A stretch of 64,000 nucleotides of DNA from Heterotrichella gracilis (lineage: Eukaryota; Sar; Xanthophyceae; Tribonematales; Xanthonemataceae), in assembly GCA_032358255.1 (NCBI GenBank), contig JAULBX010028049.1, forward strand, positions 1 to 64,000, given 5' to 3'. Below are positions 37,619-48,900 of the stretch, one piece after another. The notes beneath the pieces were generated by a model that saw only the letters and a program-made list of their open reading frames with translations, searched no databases and had not been told where the DNA came from. A program made the position numbers and the translations under genes. The first letter of the stretch is position 1, and every line of letters begins with the position of its first letter.

Positions 37619-38038
37619 GGTAAGGGTCTAGGGTTTAGGGTTTAGGGTTTGGGATTAGGGTTTACCGGTTTTAGGGTTTAGGCCAAGCTCTTCTAAGCAC
37701 TCCATGGCGTTTGTCCTTTCGTGGCTTTAGGCATCCATGTACAAAGGGGAATGCGCTGGTTTTCCTGCTGCAGCCAGCAAAAGTAAACTTGCAATCAACG
37801 TTTGCTGCCAACAGGTTGCTTGACCAAGGGCAGCAGGAAGCTCTGTGCGGTGGATAACATGCGAGAAGTAGCAGGGGGAGGGCAGGTGCTAGTGCTTGCC
37901 ACCGGACAGCAAGGACAAGCATGTGGGGGTCACACGGGAGCTTCTACTACTGCCAGGTATTGATCATGTTTGTTTATTTATGTATTTTTTCAGGTATTGA
38001 TCATGCTGGTGCCTGCGAGCAGACCCTCTTTTGGCCCT

Positions 38039-38750
38039 GCCAGGCTGTGCAAGGACCATGCCCTCCGTCCTTGGCTCCTGCATGCGATGGCCTTCCTGCA
38101 TCAGGCCAATTGTGCCATCTGCCAAACGCTAAGGCGATCAAAGATGCACCCATCGCCATGGCGAATGGTCAAAACTAGCCAGCTATGGCGATGGGTGCAA
38201 GGTTTGACGATTGAGCGTTTGACTCATGGCGCGATCAGCTTGAACAACCTGGTGCACGGCATAGGGTGATGTTCAACATCCATGATCCTTTACTTGGCAC
38301 AACTTGCGGCATGCTGGGAACCAGGCTGGCTGGGAACTAGGCTAGCGTCAAGGGGCTGTAGCATAAGACTTACCTTATAACGTTGTTGTTGCGCTTTGTA
38401 AAAAAGGAGGGGTTAATCATAACTATTTTCAAGTTTTTCCTACTCACATGCTGTTGGGCAATGGCAGGGTCTGGCCAGTAAACCCTAAAAGCTAAACCCT
38501 ACATGCTGAAGGTCGTAGAAGTAGCTTACCGTGCGATGCAGGGAACAGGCGCTGGCGCTGTGTAAGGAGGGGGCTGCAGCCGCTGGTGTGCGAGCTGATC
38601 TCCCCAGCACTTCTGGGCAGCGAGGGAGCATGCCACTGGACAGCAACGACAGCTGCATTTGAGGTGGCACAGCCTGGCAAGCTCGCGCGGTGTCAGTCAC
38701 ACTCCGCCTGGATGCCAGCTAGCAGAGCGCATGGTCCTTGCACAGCCTGG
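38039..38750. repeat. Inverted repeat, 22-bp arms
   Basis: The plus-strand arm at about 38039-38060 (ccaggctgtgcaaggaccat) is matched by its reverse complement at about 38731-38750. A second short inverted pair around catttgaggtggca lies at 38657-38671 and 38758-38773. Confidence 0.7.
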
Positions 38751-39156
38751 CAAACTCGCGTGCCACCTCAAATGTAGCTGCCAAGGACTGGCGCGCACCC
38801 TGTTTCAGCGCTGGTGGGCACACCTGGTTGCGTGGCGTGACTCTGGCTCTGACAAGATCAATACACCCCTGGGCTGCTGGAGCAACACCCTGCTGGCATC
38901 CCCACCCTCCGCCGGCATCCCCAGCCAGGTGCAGGGTGGGGATTTGCATGCGCCGCGTGACGGGGGCGTGTGGCGCGTCGCCGGGGTGGGGGAGTGTGGT
39001 ACTAGCCTTTTGAGCGGTGGTGTGGGGAGCAATGGTGTGCTAGGCGCTGGCGTGGGATGCCATGGGGATGCTGGCTGTGGAGCAGCAGCCATGTGAATTG
39101 TGGTCTCAGGCGGTTTGCAGCAATGGATGGGTGACTGCCATTCATGAGATGAGGAG

Positions 39157-39213
39157 CGTATTTATTTATTTATTAATTTTTTCATGTATTTTTTCATGTA
39201 TTTGTTTATTTGT

Positions 39214-39248
<35 letters not shown>

Positions 39249-39253
39249 TTTGG
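39157..39253. repeat. TTTA-type microsatellite
   Basis: The stretch consists mainly of tttatttatttat units with short interruptions. Confidence 0.9.
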
Positions 39254-40023
39254 GTAATTGCCACTGTGGGGATGTGCAGGGTGCAGGGTCACACAAATCT
39301 TCTAGCAGCTGCGGCCAGCGTGGCATGAGCTCAAAAGCGCACTTGATTTTATGAGGATCGGTCCGGTACCTGTGCCAAGCTGCTTTTTTTTAATGAGGGC
39401 GAGCATTAGGCTTACGTCAGCATATTGTTGACTGCACGGTACGTGCTAGAAAATGTTGTGCTTTGGCTAGGGTACTGCGACTTGTTTCAAGACTTCGTGC
39501 TCTCCTTCCGAGATTCCTCTGTGGCTCTCCGTTGCGACACATTGACTACTGCAATGAAGAGTCTCAAGAGAGATTCTGGTATTAGATTCTACCTGATTCA
39601 ACTTGAATCAAGAGTCCGTGCTCTCTTGAGGCATGTATACATCTCAGTTGATTATGAGATAGGTCACCCACACAGTGTATGTACTGCAAGACAAATGGAC
39701 ATCATTTCGATAGAAAAGAAAGAAAGAAACAAAACGCCCCCACACACGGCGTGCCACAACCAGCAATGTTGAAAAACACGGACAAGCCGGGCAGCAACCA
39801 GTGGAACATGGCGTGGGTAACAAGGGCATGAACTTCATAATGAACTTCAACTTGAACTTGGCCACAGTGACTCTCCTCACCGACGTTATGTGCCAAGCTG
39901 AACCTCTTGACGTCAGTACTCTCGGTGAGCCACGGGGCCCCAGGCTGCAACTTTTTTTTGTTGTACATCACTAACGTAACACCACCACACAATTGCAGCT
40001 GTGCCACTGGCCCAGTTGTCGCG

Positions 40024-40127
40024 CACTGCGGTGATACAGTGCCACCTTGAGGAGTGATCTGGCATCGTGGTGCAGCATGTTACATCCAATTTGGCAGCTG
40101 CGGTGACACAGTGCCACCCTGAGGAGG
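40024..40127. repeat. Tandem duplication, 71-bp period
   Basis: The block ctgcggtga.acagtgccacc followed by tgaggag occurs at about 40025-40056 and 40096-40127. Confidence 0.85.
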
Positions 40128-41034
40128 CAATGCCATGGGGCAACACATTGCATGCCATGACACATGTGCACGATGCTCGTAGTCTACGACCTGCACAGTG
40201 ACTCAACAGGTAAATTACTTCAAATGTACTGTGACAGTCCGATGTTGGGCAATTCTAGAAACCTTGAACAATGATTATCATTAGATTGTCCAGGCTACCC
40301 GTCCACCACCCCACCCCACATTGATACGGTCTATTATGTGCAAATCATCCCATCCTCCCTTCTGTATCCCCACTTCAGTTGTTTGCAAGCCCTGCCCCCT
40401 GACCCCACCCCCCATATTGCCTAATGCTGCCAGGCTGCAGCAGCTCTCAGGAAAGAGTTTTCAAAACCCTAAGCCAAGCTTTTAGGGTCTCAAGTGTTCA
40501 ACATTAAGCACCGTAGCCGCTGTCACACACACGCTGAACCCTAATCCTAACCCTTGGGGCCTAAGCAAACCACCAGGAAGGCTGCTGCCCATTCCACCAC
40601 CCTATTGTCAACTCCCCTCTTCTCACAAGGCCCAACACCCGGCATACTTCAGGCTCCGTCCACCTACCCGGGCGGGGTAATCAAAGACCACAATGACAGA
40701 AAAAAGCTCTGCTAATGCCATGCCAAAGCAGTACCCATACATGTATCAGTGTTCCGATGTGTCCGATGGGCACACTCTCCCCTAGCACGTAGCTCCGCCC
40801 CGGCAAGCACCCCCGCCCCCGTCCCCCCCATCCTTCCACCCAAGCCCATATGCGACCTGCACTGATGCCTATGCAGCCTCCTCCCAGCGCCCTGTAGTCA
40901 CTGATTCTCTTCAACAAGCGTCAGAATAGTCCCAGGTGTTGAGCCACTTGTCCATGCCTGCCCTGGCGAGCTGGGCCCGTACCCTTCTCAGGGTAGAGTG
41001 CACCCGCGCCCCACCCGACCCACCCAGGCCCCAT

Positions 41035-44000
41035 TTAATCCGCCCACGAGGGGTCCTGCACCGCGATGTTGAGCGACGCGGGGTCCTCGCTCATGGCCCC
41101 ATAGTCGTGGATGCGGTTGAAGCGCCAGAACGGCTCCATCTCCAGCTCCTTGTTGGTCCCGATGACCAGCACGTCCCGGAAGTCGCTCCACCACTGGTCC
41201 ACCTCTGACACCGAGAAGTAGTTGATGGGGAACTGGTTGCTCAGCAGCAGGCCTGGGGAACATTACAACGGAGGTGAATGAGGAAAATGGATAAATGCAC
41301 CAGTTACAGGATGTACAAGATTTTATGAACCAATCTTATCAGATATAAAGACCCATTACCTTCTGTGTGCCGCGGGATCCTGAACCCTAACCCTAAACAG
41401 ATTCTTCCCCAGTGGGAACGAAAACATGCGCTCCACCCCAGTTCCCAGCGCCAGCAACATGGCTTCATAGCACTCCCGCCCACCACCACCACCACCACAG
41501 CCCCTCACCCCCATCCACCACCACCACCACTAAACCCTTGAAAGATTCACGTTCCCTCTCGCCCTCACCTTCCGTGTGGCGCGGTATCTTCTTCTGCAGC
41601 AGGAACGAGAACACGCGCTCCACCCCCGTCTCCAGCGACAGCCCTATGGCCTCGTAGTACTCCCTGCCCAGAATGATCCTGTGCTGCGTCTCCTTCTCCT
41701 CAAACATGATGGTCAGGTCAACCATGTGGCCCCCGTTGGTCTTGTACTTGCGCAGGTAGTAGATGTTGTAGCTGCAAACGAAACACTCATTGTTCACATT
41801 ATTGGCATTCAATTATTTTTTAATTTTTGTCTCCACTCACGTGGGTCTTGTGCTTAAGCAGGTAGTAGATGTTGTAGCTGCAGTGGATGAGGTTCATGTT
41901 GGAAACTGAAATGGACAAGCAGAGAAGTTCCCAAATGATGCGGCGTAAGCTTACGTGCCATGCAGGTACTTGTACATGTGCCTAAACCCACCCATGGGGA
42001 CAACCAGTCAAAACCAAACAGGCAAAAGCAAGGAATTGGCAACAGAAAGGCAAGGTGAAGCCGACTAACACGACCCAGCAGGACCTCAGGACGTACGAAA
42101 TTGACATAAATGGTATAAGCAGCGCCAAGACCAAACAGATACTGGGCGCAGCATGTGCAAAACCGACTGCCATGTGGCTGCATGGCAGAACTGCAAATAA
42201 TTGCCTGACTATGCCATCTGGTGAACGTGCTGTTTGCGGCTATTGCCTGATGGGGTTTCTGTCCAGAAGAAACGGCACGTTTTAAATGTAGGTTTGAAGC
42301 TCAAGGTTTTGGGGTTTGGCCACTTGCCTGGTGTTGATTCCGTCCAGTAGGAATGGCACGCTGTGCGTGTCCGACTCCTGCTCAGCTGCCTGCCGCGCTG
42401 ACTCAGCAATCTCCTCAGCGGTCAGGTCCTTGGCGGGCAGGAAGTCAACCTGCAGGGACAGGTGAGGCGATCAAACTTTGAACCCTAAACCCCGTATGAT
42501 AAACCCTATATCTCCTCAGCGGTCAGGTCCTTGGCGGGCAGGAAGTCAACCTGCAGGGACAGGTCAGAGGTTTAAACCTTGAACCCTAACCCCTGGACCA
42601 TAAACCCTACCATCAGGCGGCCCAGTGAGGTGCTTGGCTGCCAGCACTTTGCTGACTCAGGGACTGTCAATCGAGCGCTCGATAGGCACAACTCGCTGTC
42701 AAGGCTCATTAGTTTATTATTGCTCGACATTACGTCATTTGCCTCCCAGGTACAGCCAGATGAGCCATTATGTTTTCACAGCCAGGGCCACCCAACGGGT
42801 GGAGGTGGTCAAAACTCTAAACCCTAGAGGGCATAGCGTAAAATGCGGCTGGCTCCATATGCATTGCCAGATGGATGTCATACACCATAAGTTGCCATAC
42901 AAAACCACCACACTCGTCAATCCCATCTCCCACCCAATGACATATGCATTCCACCAGAAATGAGAGCCCCCCCATCCCCCCCACACCACACCACACCACA
43001 CCACCACCACCCACGCACCAGCCCCTCCGCCAGCTTTGCCGTGTCCGGGTCGAATGTCTCATTGCACCCCCGCGCCTTGAACAGCACCATCATCTCGGTG
43101 ACCTTGGACTCCGCTGCCTGCTGGCGCCCGCGCGTGCTGATGGCACCGCCGTCCACGGGCAGCTGCCACGCGTTGCGCTCCATGGCCACTGCGGTAGGGT
43201 TTAGGGTTGAGCATCCCTTCCAATGCAACGTAAGATTTATGTATTACATGCATCTGCATTTGCATTTGGTGGTTCCACATTAGATTACACCCATCATACT
43301 TTCCATGCCCAGTGCCAATTGTTGCAGTCTATGATTGGCATTTACTATAATTTCCAATGAATATTAATACCGCCATGATGCAATTGAAGCGTGCACCTGC
43401 ATATGTATGAGTACACACCTCCATATGTACGCGTGTGCACACTCGCAGCGTACACTTCTTTCCCAGCGTTTAACCCCCGCACTCCTCAAACCATGCATTA
43501 CATGCATGCATATGCGTGCACGATTTGGGGCGTACGTTTGTTCCCCGGTGGCGGCCCCCCGCACTCCTCAAACCAAGCATTGCGCGTGGCCACCATCTCC
43601 TCCTGGTCTAGCTTCTCCAAGTTGACGACCCTGCACACGCGGTACACCCCAGAGTCAAAGATCGCACTGCTGCCGCTGCTGTTTTCACTTGCAAGGGAAT
43701 GCCTTGTCTGGCCGCCTGTCGGACACCGTCCTCATGCTTTAAAGTTGAAGAGTCAAGGGTCAGGATTTTGGGGTTTCACACTGCTGCCACTGCTGTCACT
43801 TATAGCAGAACGTTTGCCTGGCTGAACACCGCGCACAGGGTTAGGGTTTAGGGTTTTGCATTGCTGCTGCTTACTTGTAGAAGAACGCCTTGTCCGGCCG
43901 CCTGCTGAACACCGTCCTCAGCGAGTTGCGCAGGTCCTTGGAGAAGCCCACGTACTGCAGCTTCTTGGCCTCGTCGTACACGGCAAACACAGCGGCCTCG

Positions 44001-44611
44001 GTGTTCTCAGCCTTGGGCTGGATCATGCCCTACCAGGGGTGCAGGGAACGCGTGTGAACGAGAGAGTGTGGGTGAGGGAGGTAGCATGGAGAGGTGTCTG
44101 GGGAGAGTATGTGTGTGGGTGGGTGTCCGGGTGGGTGCGTGGGGGTGGGTGTGAACGGGTGAAGATGGGCGTGTGTGCATAGGTCGGTGAAGGCGCGCGA
44201 CCTGTTAGTGCACCTATCAGTGCAGCTGCCATCCTGCGGAAGTAATCCGCTACATGCTACACCCCACACGAGTGTTTAGTGCAGCAACGCCATTCCTGTT
44301 TGCAAGGGAGAATCCCTCCCGCACCAACACCACAAAAACCACGCCCCGCTGAGGGGCAACTGGACCCTAAACCTTAAACCCTGTACCTGTTGGTTGATGA
44401 AGGGGATGAGTGGGAGGTCAGCCAGGCTGGGTGTGGTAGTGGCTTCCGCTGCCGCTGCCCTTGGCACCACAGCTGCATGGCGGCAGCTGTGGGTGAGGGG
44501 CTTGGCGGGGGTGGCCGCAGGGCCGCAGAAACGCTTGGCAGGGGTTCCACTGGGCGCAGGTCTGGAGGCTGCCGGCTGAGCGCACCTGCGCCAGGAGAGC
44601 GCGTGGGGCAT
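41035..44611 (-). CDS. Predicted plastid protein with GIY-YIG-like domain
   Basis: Seven exons in gene order: 44387-44611, 43875-44029, 43536-43630, 43019-43188, 42328-42449, 41569-41771, 41035-41252. The lengths sum to exactly 395 residues. The first about 55 residues (start ATG at 44611) are Ala/Arg/Pro/Ser-rich, like a plastid transit peptide. Residues about 80-165 hold VFAVYDEAKKLQYVGFSKDL and LDQEEMVATRNAWF, resembling the GIY-YIG-like domain found at the N-terminus of plant glutaredoxin S16. The downstream half has YNIYYLRKYKTNGGHMVDLT, ERVFSFLLQKKIPRH and INYFSVSEVDQWWSDFRDVL, which I cannot place in a family. The intron between 42328 and 41771 must use a GC donor (ag|gcaagt) to keep the frame. 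Four exon edges are duplicated in its introns, more than in any other gene here. Confidence 0.75.
41358..41678. repeat. Exon 6 donor-edge copy carrying a telomere tract
   Basis: The donor half of exon 41569-41771 (41568-41678) recurs at about 41358-41480. The copy is interrupted by tgaaccctaaccctaaac (41381-41398), so here the telomere-type tract lies inside the copy, not beside it. The shared parts include gcgctccaccc and tcccagcg-like blocks. Confidence 0.88.
41735..41883. repeat. Exon 6 acceptor-edge duplication
   Basis: The acceptor edge of exon 41569-41771 (41735-41774) recurs at 41841-41883, sharing aggtagtagatgttgtagct. The copy also encodes an NLIHC extension before SYNIYYL. The gap is AT-rich, with no telomere tract. 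Confidence 0.88.
42409..42610. repeat. Identical 55-bp acceptor-edge duplication with telomere tracts
   Basis: The exon edge at 42409-42463 is repeated without a difference at 42510-42564. It includes the acceptor of exon 42328-42449. Telomere-type tracts (gaaccctaaacccc, aaaccctata, gaaccctaacccctgg) follow each copy, at about 42479-42509 and 42580-42609. The lack of divergence suggests a recent event. Confidence 0.95.
43662..43921. repeat. Donor edge present three times between telomere tracts
   Basis: The donor end of exon 43875-44029 (43855-43921) recurs at about 43662-43737 and 43775-43838. Each shares a gctgctgc.. start and an aacaccg-like end. The gaps hold ggattttggggtttcac and gggttagggtttagggtttt. 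Confidence 0.85.
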
Positions 44612-45901
44612 GTGTGAGGGAGCATGCGCGCGTGTAGGGGGGTGGCATGTGGGGGTCCAAGCTGGATAGGTGGTGGTGCAGGAGACACACTGTACACAGA
44701 ATGCTCTCCACAGTTCACTACTTCAAATTCTCACCACCCAAATCTTTGGGCCCTTGAGAAACGTGGCATGTCTAGGCCCGTCTGTCCTCAGTCATGACTG
44801 GGCAGTGTGGGCCCAACCACACAACCCACTGTGGTGTATCCCAACGCATACATGGCGACAGACGGCGGCAGTGGAAAGGAGATATGTTTGTTTGGTAGTT
44901 GATGCGGTTGAGGAGCCCCAGGCTTGCAGCATCCGCGCCATCGCCGGCGCCATCGCGTTACTAACATGCAGACCGAAAAGGGTGTGGTGGCACTGCACCA
45001 CCCACTCCACCCACGCCCTGATTGAACGCTTACCTGCTTGAGGAAGAAGCTTGTTTCCCCAGAGAGCACACATCAAGGCTATTCCGGGACAACTGGGCAG
45101 GAAAGGCGTTACTTTAGTGATGGGATAAGGTTGGCCACCCATGGCGCTGTGACACACATATGGGCTTCAACAGGGATGGCTACACAAGACTGTACCTTGA
45201 ACGCCCGCATAGTGACGAAGGTAGCACCCACAGCCCAGGACGTTGATTAACCGAGGGATGAGTTGCGGCCAACGCCTACACACCAGCTGCCAACGTTTCG
45301 TTCGGCAGCCTAAAAGGATGGCGCCTGGTGTATACGAGTACAACTACCTAGTGTAGAATAGATGTTGACCCACAACAGGTTCCACCGAATACTGGCTGCT
45401 AGAGGTGTGCAGGAGTTGCTTTGGAACGCAACTCAACGCATCCGTGGGTGGTTTGTAAAGCAAAAAAGGCTTCCGAAACTTTGTTCGCACGAGAAACACT
45501 TTTCCGGCGAAAATCTGCTGTTTATCTTTTCAGGGATGTGAACATATATATGAAGCGGGGATGACGTGTGCCATGTGGCGAGCACACAGGAGCTGGCGGC
45601 GAGTGCCCACTTGCAAAGACGCAGTTAACGTTTACAAGCACTCTGCACATAACGGGCAGAGCGCGACAACACAACACGAAAAGGCGAAAACGATACCCTG
45701 CCTGTTTTGTGCGTCTACGCAACCATTTTAGCCGGCGAGCTCCACACATCGATCCCCACCTTGGCACCCGCATATGCATGCATTGCCGTTCTGACAACTA
45801 GACCCAAGCTTGCCCGTGCAACACACGACCAACCGCAACCTAATCAACTCCTTGCAATGAAACCAAAGCCTTGATAAACTTGGTTCTTAACTCGTCCAAC
45901 A
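44612..45901. other. Divergent spacer
   Basis: This lies between the start codons of the GIY-YIG-like gene (-) and RRP12 (+) and should contain both promoters. An RY-type gcatatgcatgcat motif sits at about 45770-45783. A 120-codon minus-strand frame at 44792-45157 has no support. Confidence 0.5.
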
Positions 45902-48900
45902 ATGGAGACCCCGCCTAGGGACACCAGCGTTGTGGCGGAGGTGCGAGCGCGGCATGGCAGGTCGGCCCAACCCGAATCCCGCCAAATTTGCGCAGTGCTG
46001 GCGGCGGTGGTGGAGGTGGTGGAGGCGGAGGGCCTCGAACCCACACCCACCACACTGTTCGCCGCCGTTATGACCGCCATGGAGAAGCCAGAGGCCCGCC
46101 AGGACCCGGGGGTGAGTGGCACTCTGAAAACAAATAGGAACAGAGACAATATGTTTGCACCCTTGGGGCAGGCAACTGGCACCGGTTGGCTAGGCACACC
46201 GTAGCCAGGCTGGTGTTGTTTCTGCCTGTGTTGTGAGTGTGCACAGCCGCTGGCACACTGCCACCCACCCTGGAGGCCAGGGTTACAGCTGTGGGGTGGG
46301 TACAGCTACCAACTCAGTGGCAGTCGGCTTGACTGCGCAACCCAGTCGGCTTGACGGCTTGACTGCGCAACCCCACTCCAGTGCACCCGCCATTCCAGGG
46401 TGAAACCAGTGTCCACACACACCCACACCACTAGTGCACCCCCTACATACGCACCCGACACACACACCCTAAACCCTAAATCCCATGCCCATAGGTCCTC
46501 TCTGCCATGCTCAACGTGCTGGCCTCGGTGCTTGGCCGCGTGCCCACACCGGTGCTGCGCGCAAAGTTTGCCCCCGCTGCCCAGCTGCTGCACAGCGCGG
46601 TCAGCGCGCAGCTGCAGCACGCGGCAGTGGCCAAGGCAGGGATAGGCTGCCTGGCGCAGGTGGGTGGCGGGTCCTGGGTGGAATCCCGCAGGCACCTGGT
46701 CCATGCATGTACCAGGCTGCACTGGTGCTGGACTGGGCTGCTTTGGACTGGACCACATTTGGCTGCACAGGACAGTTCTCAGATCCAATTTTCTCCCATT
46801 TCATACCCCACATGGAGTGCCAGCAGCCCTCAACCACCACACATAGTCTCATGCTGCAACCCCCATCCCCACACACCCACACCCACGCACACACACACCA
46901 CACACAGGTGCTGGCAACGCTCAACCCTAAACCCTGAACCCTGAACCACAGGTGCTGGCAGCGCTCAACCCCGCTGAGTGGCCCTCAGCGGTTGAGCCCT
47001 TTGGCCTCCTCCTGCGCGCATGCGGTGACGGCAGGCCCAAGGTGCGGAAGCGCGCGCAGGCCGGTCTGATGGGCGTCATGGCGGCGCTGCAGGGCACACA
47101 GGCGCATGGGCCAGCGAGCGAGGCGCTGCTCAAGGGTGGGTGGTGGTGGTGGTGGGGAAGTGCATGAGGCGATGGCGTCGGCGGTGGTGGTGGCGATGGT
47201 AGTGGGGGACTGCATAGCCATGGGGCTGCCGATGCTGCCTTCCATTTCAATCTCTGCTATCATCCAACATGAATTTCAATATTGTTATAATTATCCGTGC
47301 GCTTGATGATGCATCAGCATCAGTGGGGGCATGCGGCTCCTCTTTGGCCCGATCCAAACCCTACCCATCCTGCCCGCCCCTCAACCCCCACCCCTCCCAC
47401 CCGCAGTCAGCCAGCGCGTGCTCCCTGGCCCCGAGGCTGCCGCCCACGCCGCCGCCCAGGCCCCCGCCAAGAAGCGCAGCGAGGCTGAGGCTGTGATCAC
47501 CAGTGCTGTGGCTGATGCGCTGCACTGGCTGGGGGCGCTCAAGGCGGTGCTGCCGCTCATGGCAGGTGGGTGGTGGGGGTTGAGGGTAGGGGTGGGGTTG
47601 GGGTTTTTTGCTGCAGTGGCTGGGGGCGCTCAAGGCGGTGCATGGCACCTCATGGCGGGTGGGTGTTGTCTGTGGGTGGGCTTGGGGGTGGGGGGTTGCA
47701 CTGTACTGTCACAACCCATGGCGACCACAACACAAGCTCATCTCACACATGAGCATTCACCGAAGCCAGGGGTGGGTACCTTTGGTGCATACTGGTGAGT
47801 AAGCGCTCATCTCACGCCTAAGCCACCGCCCCCCGCAGGCACCCCCGCCACCGCCGTGTGCGACCTGCTCCTCAAGCTCTACCCACTGCACCAGCCACTG
47901 CTGTCGCGCCACGCCACCGAGACACTCACATGCCTGGCGGGCAGCGGAGTGGGCCACGTGAGCGGCCCACAGCTGGCGGGGGTGCTGCGGGGGGTGATGG
48001 GGAGTAGCGCGGCGTGGAACCGTAGGGATGTTGATGTGGTGCTCTCGCTGACGAGGCTGGTGGAGGCAGGGTGCATACGGTGGGTGGTGGGGTGTGGGGG
48101 TGCTGGGGAGGCGGGTGGAGGCGGGGTGCATGGGGCGGGGGTGGGTGGGGACATGGGGCTGTTGCTGACGAGGGTGGTGGTGGGTGACTGAAGGGACGTT
48201 GCTGTTGAAGACGGTGGGTGCATGTGGTTTAGAGCTTAGGGTTTAGGGTTTGGGAGGCGGTGGACGGCGGGTCTGCAGCACTGTGTGTGAGGGGAAGGGG
48301 GGAAACATTTGCATGCAACTCCATGCTCACATGACTGCCCACGGTGTATCTGCTGGCATTTAGATGCATGTGGGTGCAACTGGGGCATGGAGCTCTCACC
48401 AAGCAGTATCACCACCCACCACCCACCTCACCATCTCCCACACACAGGCTGCGCGAGCTCGACCCGCAGCTGTCCTCCGCTGCCCTCCCCCAAGCAGTGC
48501 ACCTGCTGGTGGCACAGCTGGCAGCCGAACAAGATGGGGTTCGATTTGGGTCATCACAGGCGATTAAGAATCTGATTGACCAGTGCATGGATCCGGAGAT
48601 GGTGGCGCAGGGGGTGGGGAGGCGGGGGGGTGCGCCCTCGCCTGCGGAGAGCGTGGTGGCGGCGGTGGCGAGCGCGCTTGGGGCCACCTACCAGGATGCC
48701 TGGGGCTTGGCGCTGTCAGGTGAGGGGTGGAAAAGTTGAATAATGCTATCATTCCATGATATTATGAAAACCCGTATCATGGAATACGGGTTCAGAGTTT
48801 CTTCATTGCCCAGCATTTGTGATGTAAGGAGTCAAAATGCACCTGCAGGTATACAACTGGCTCTGGTACTGCCGCACCTACAATGCATGGCGTTTCAGTG

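Larger units (their letters stand above)
37619..41034. other. Long gene-poor, repeat-rich spacer
   Basis: No gene is supported. Contents: a TTTAGGG-rich stretch at 37628-37680; an inverted pair ccaggctgtgcaaggaccat at about 38039 and 38731; a diverged copy of the 37512-37618 exon at about 38505-38640; a TTTA/TTTG microsatellite at 39157-39253; and a 71-bp-period tandem duplication at 40024-40127. Confidence 0.55.

Noticed and set aside
41841-41905. Possible extra exon encoding NLIHCSYNIYYLLKHKTH
   Set aside because: It duplicates the start of the next exon, and including it breaks the reading frame. A GC-AG intron skipping it gives a closed frame.
44792-45157. Minus-strand frame in the divergent spacer as an upstream exon
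   Set aside because: The downstream gene already has a good start codon with a transit-like leader at 44611, and no family similarity is seen.
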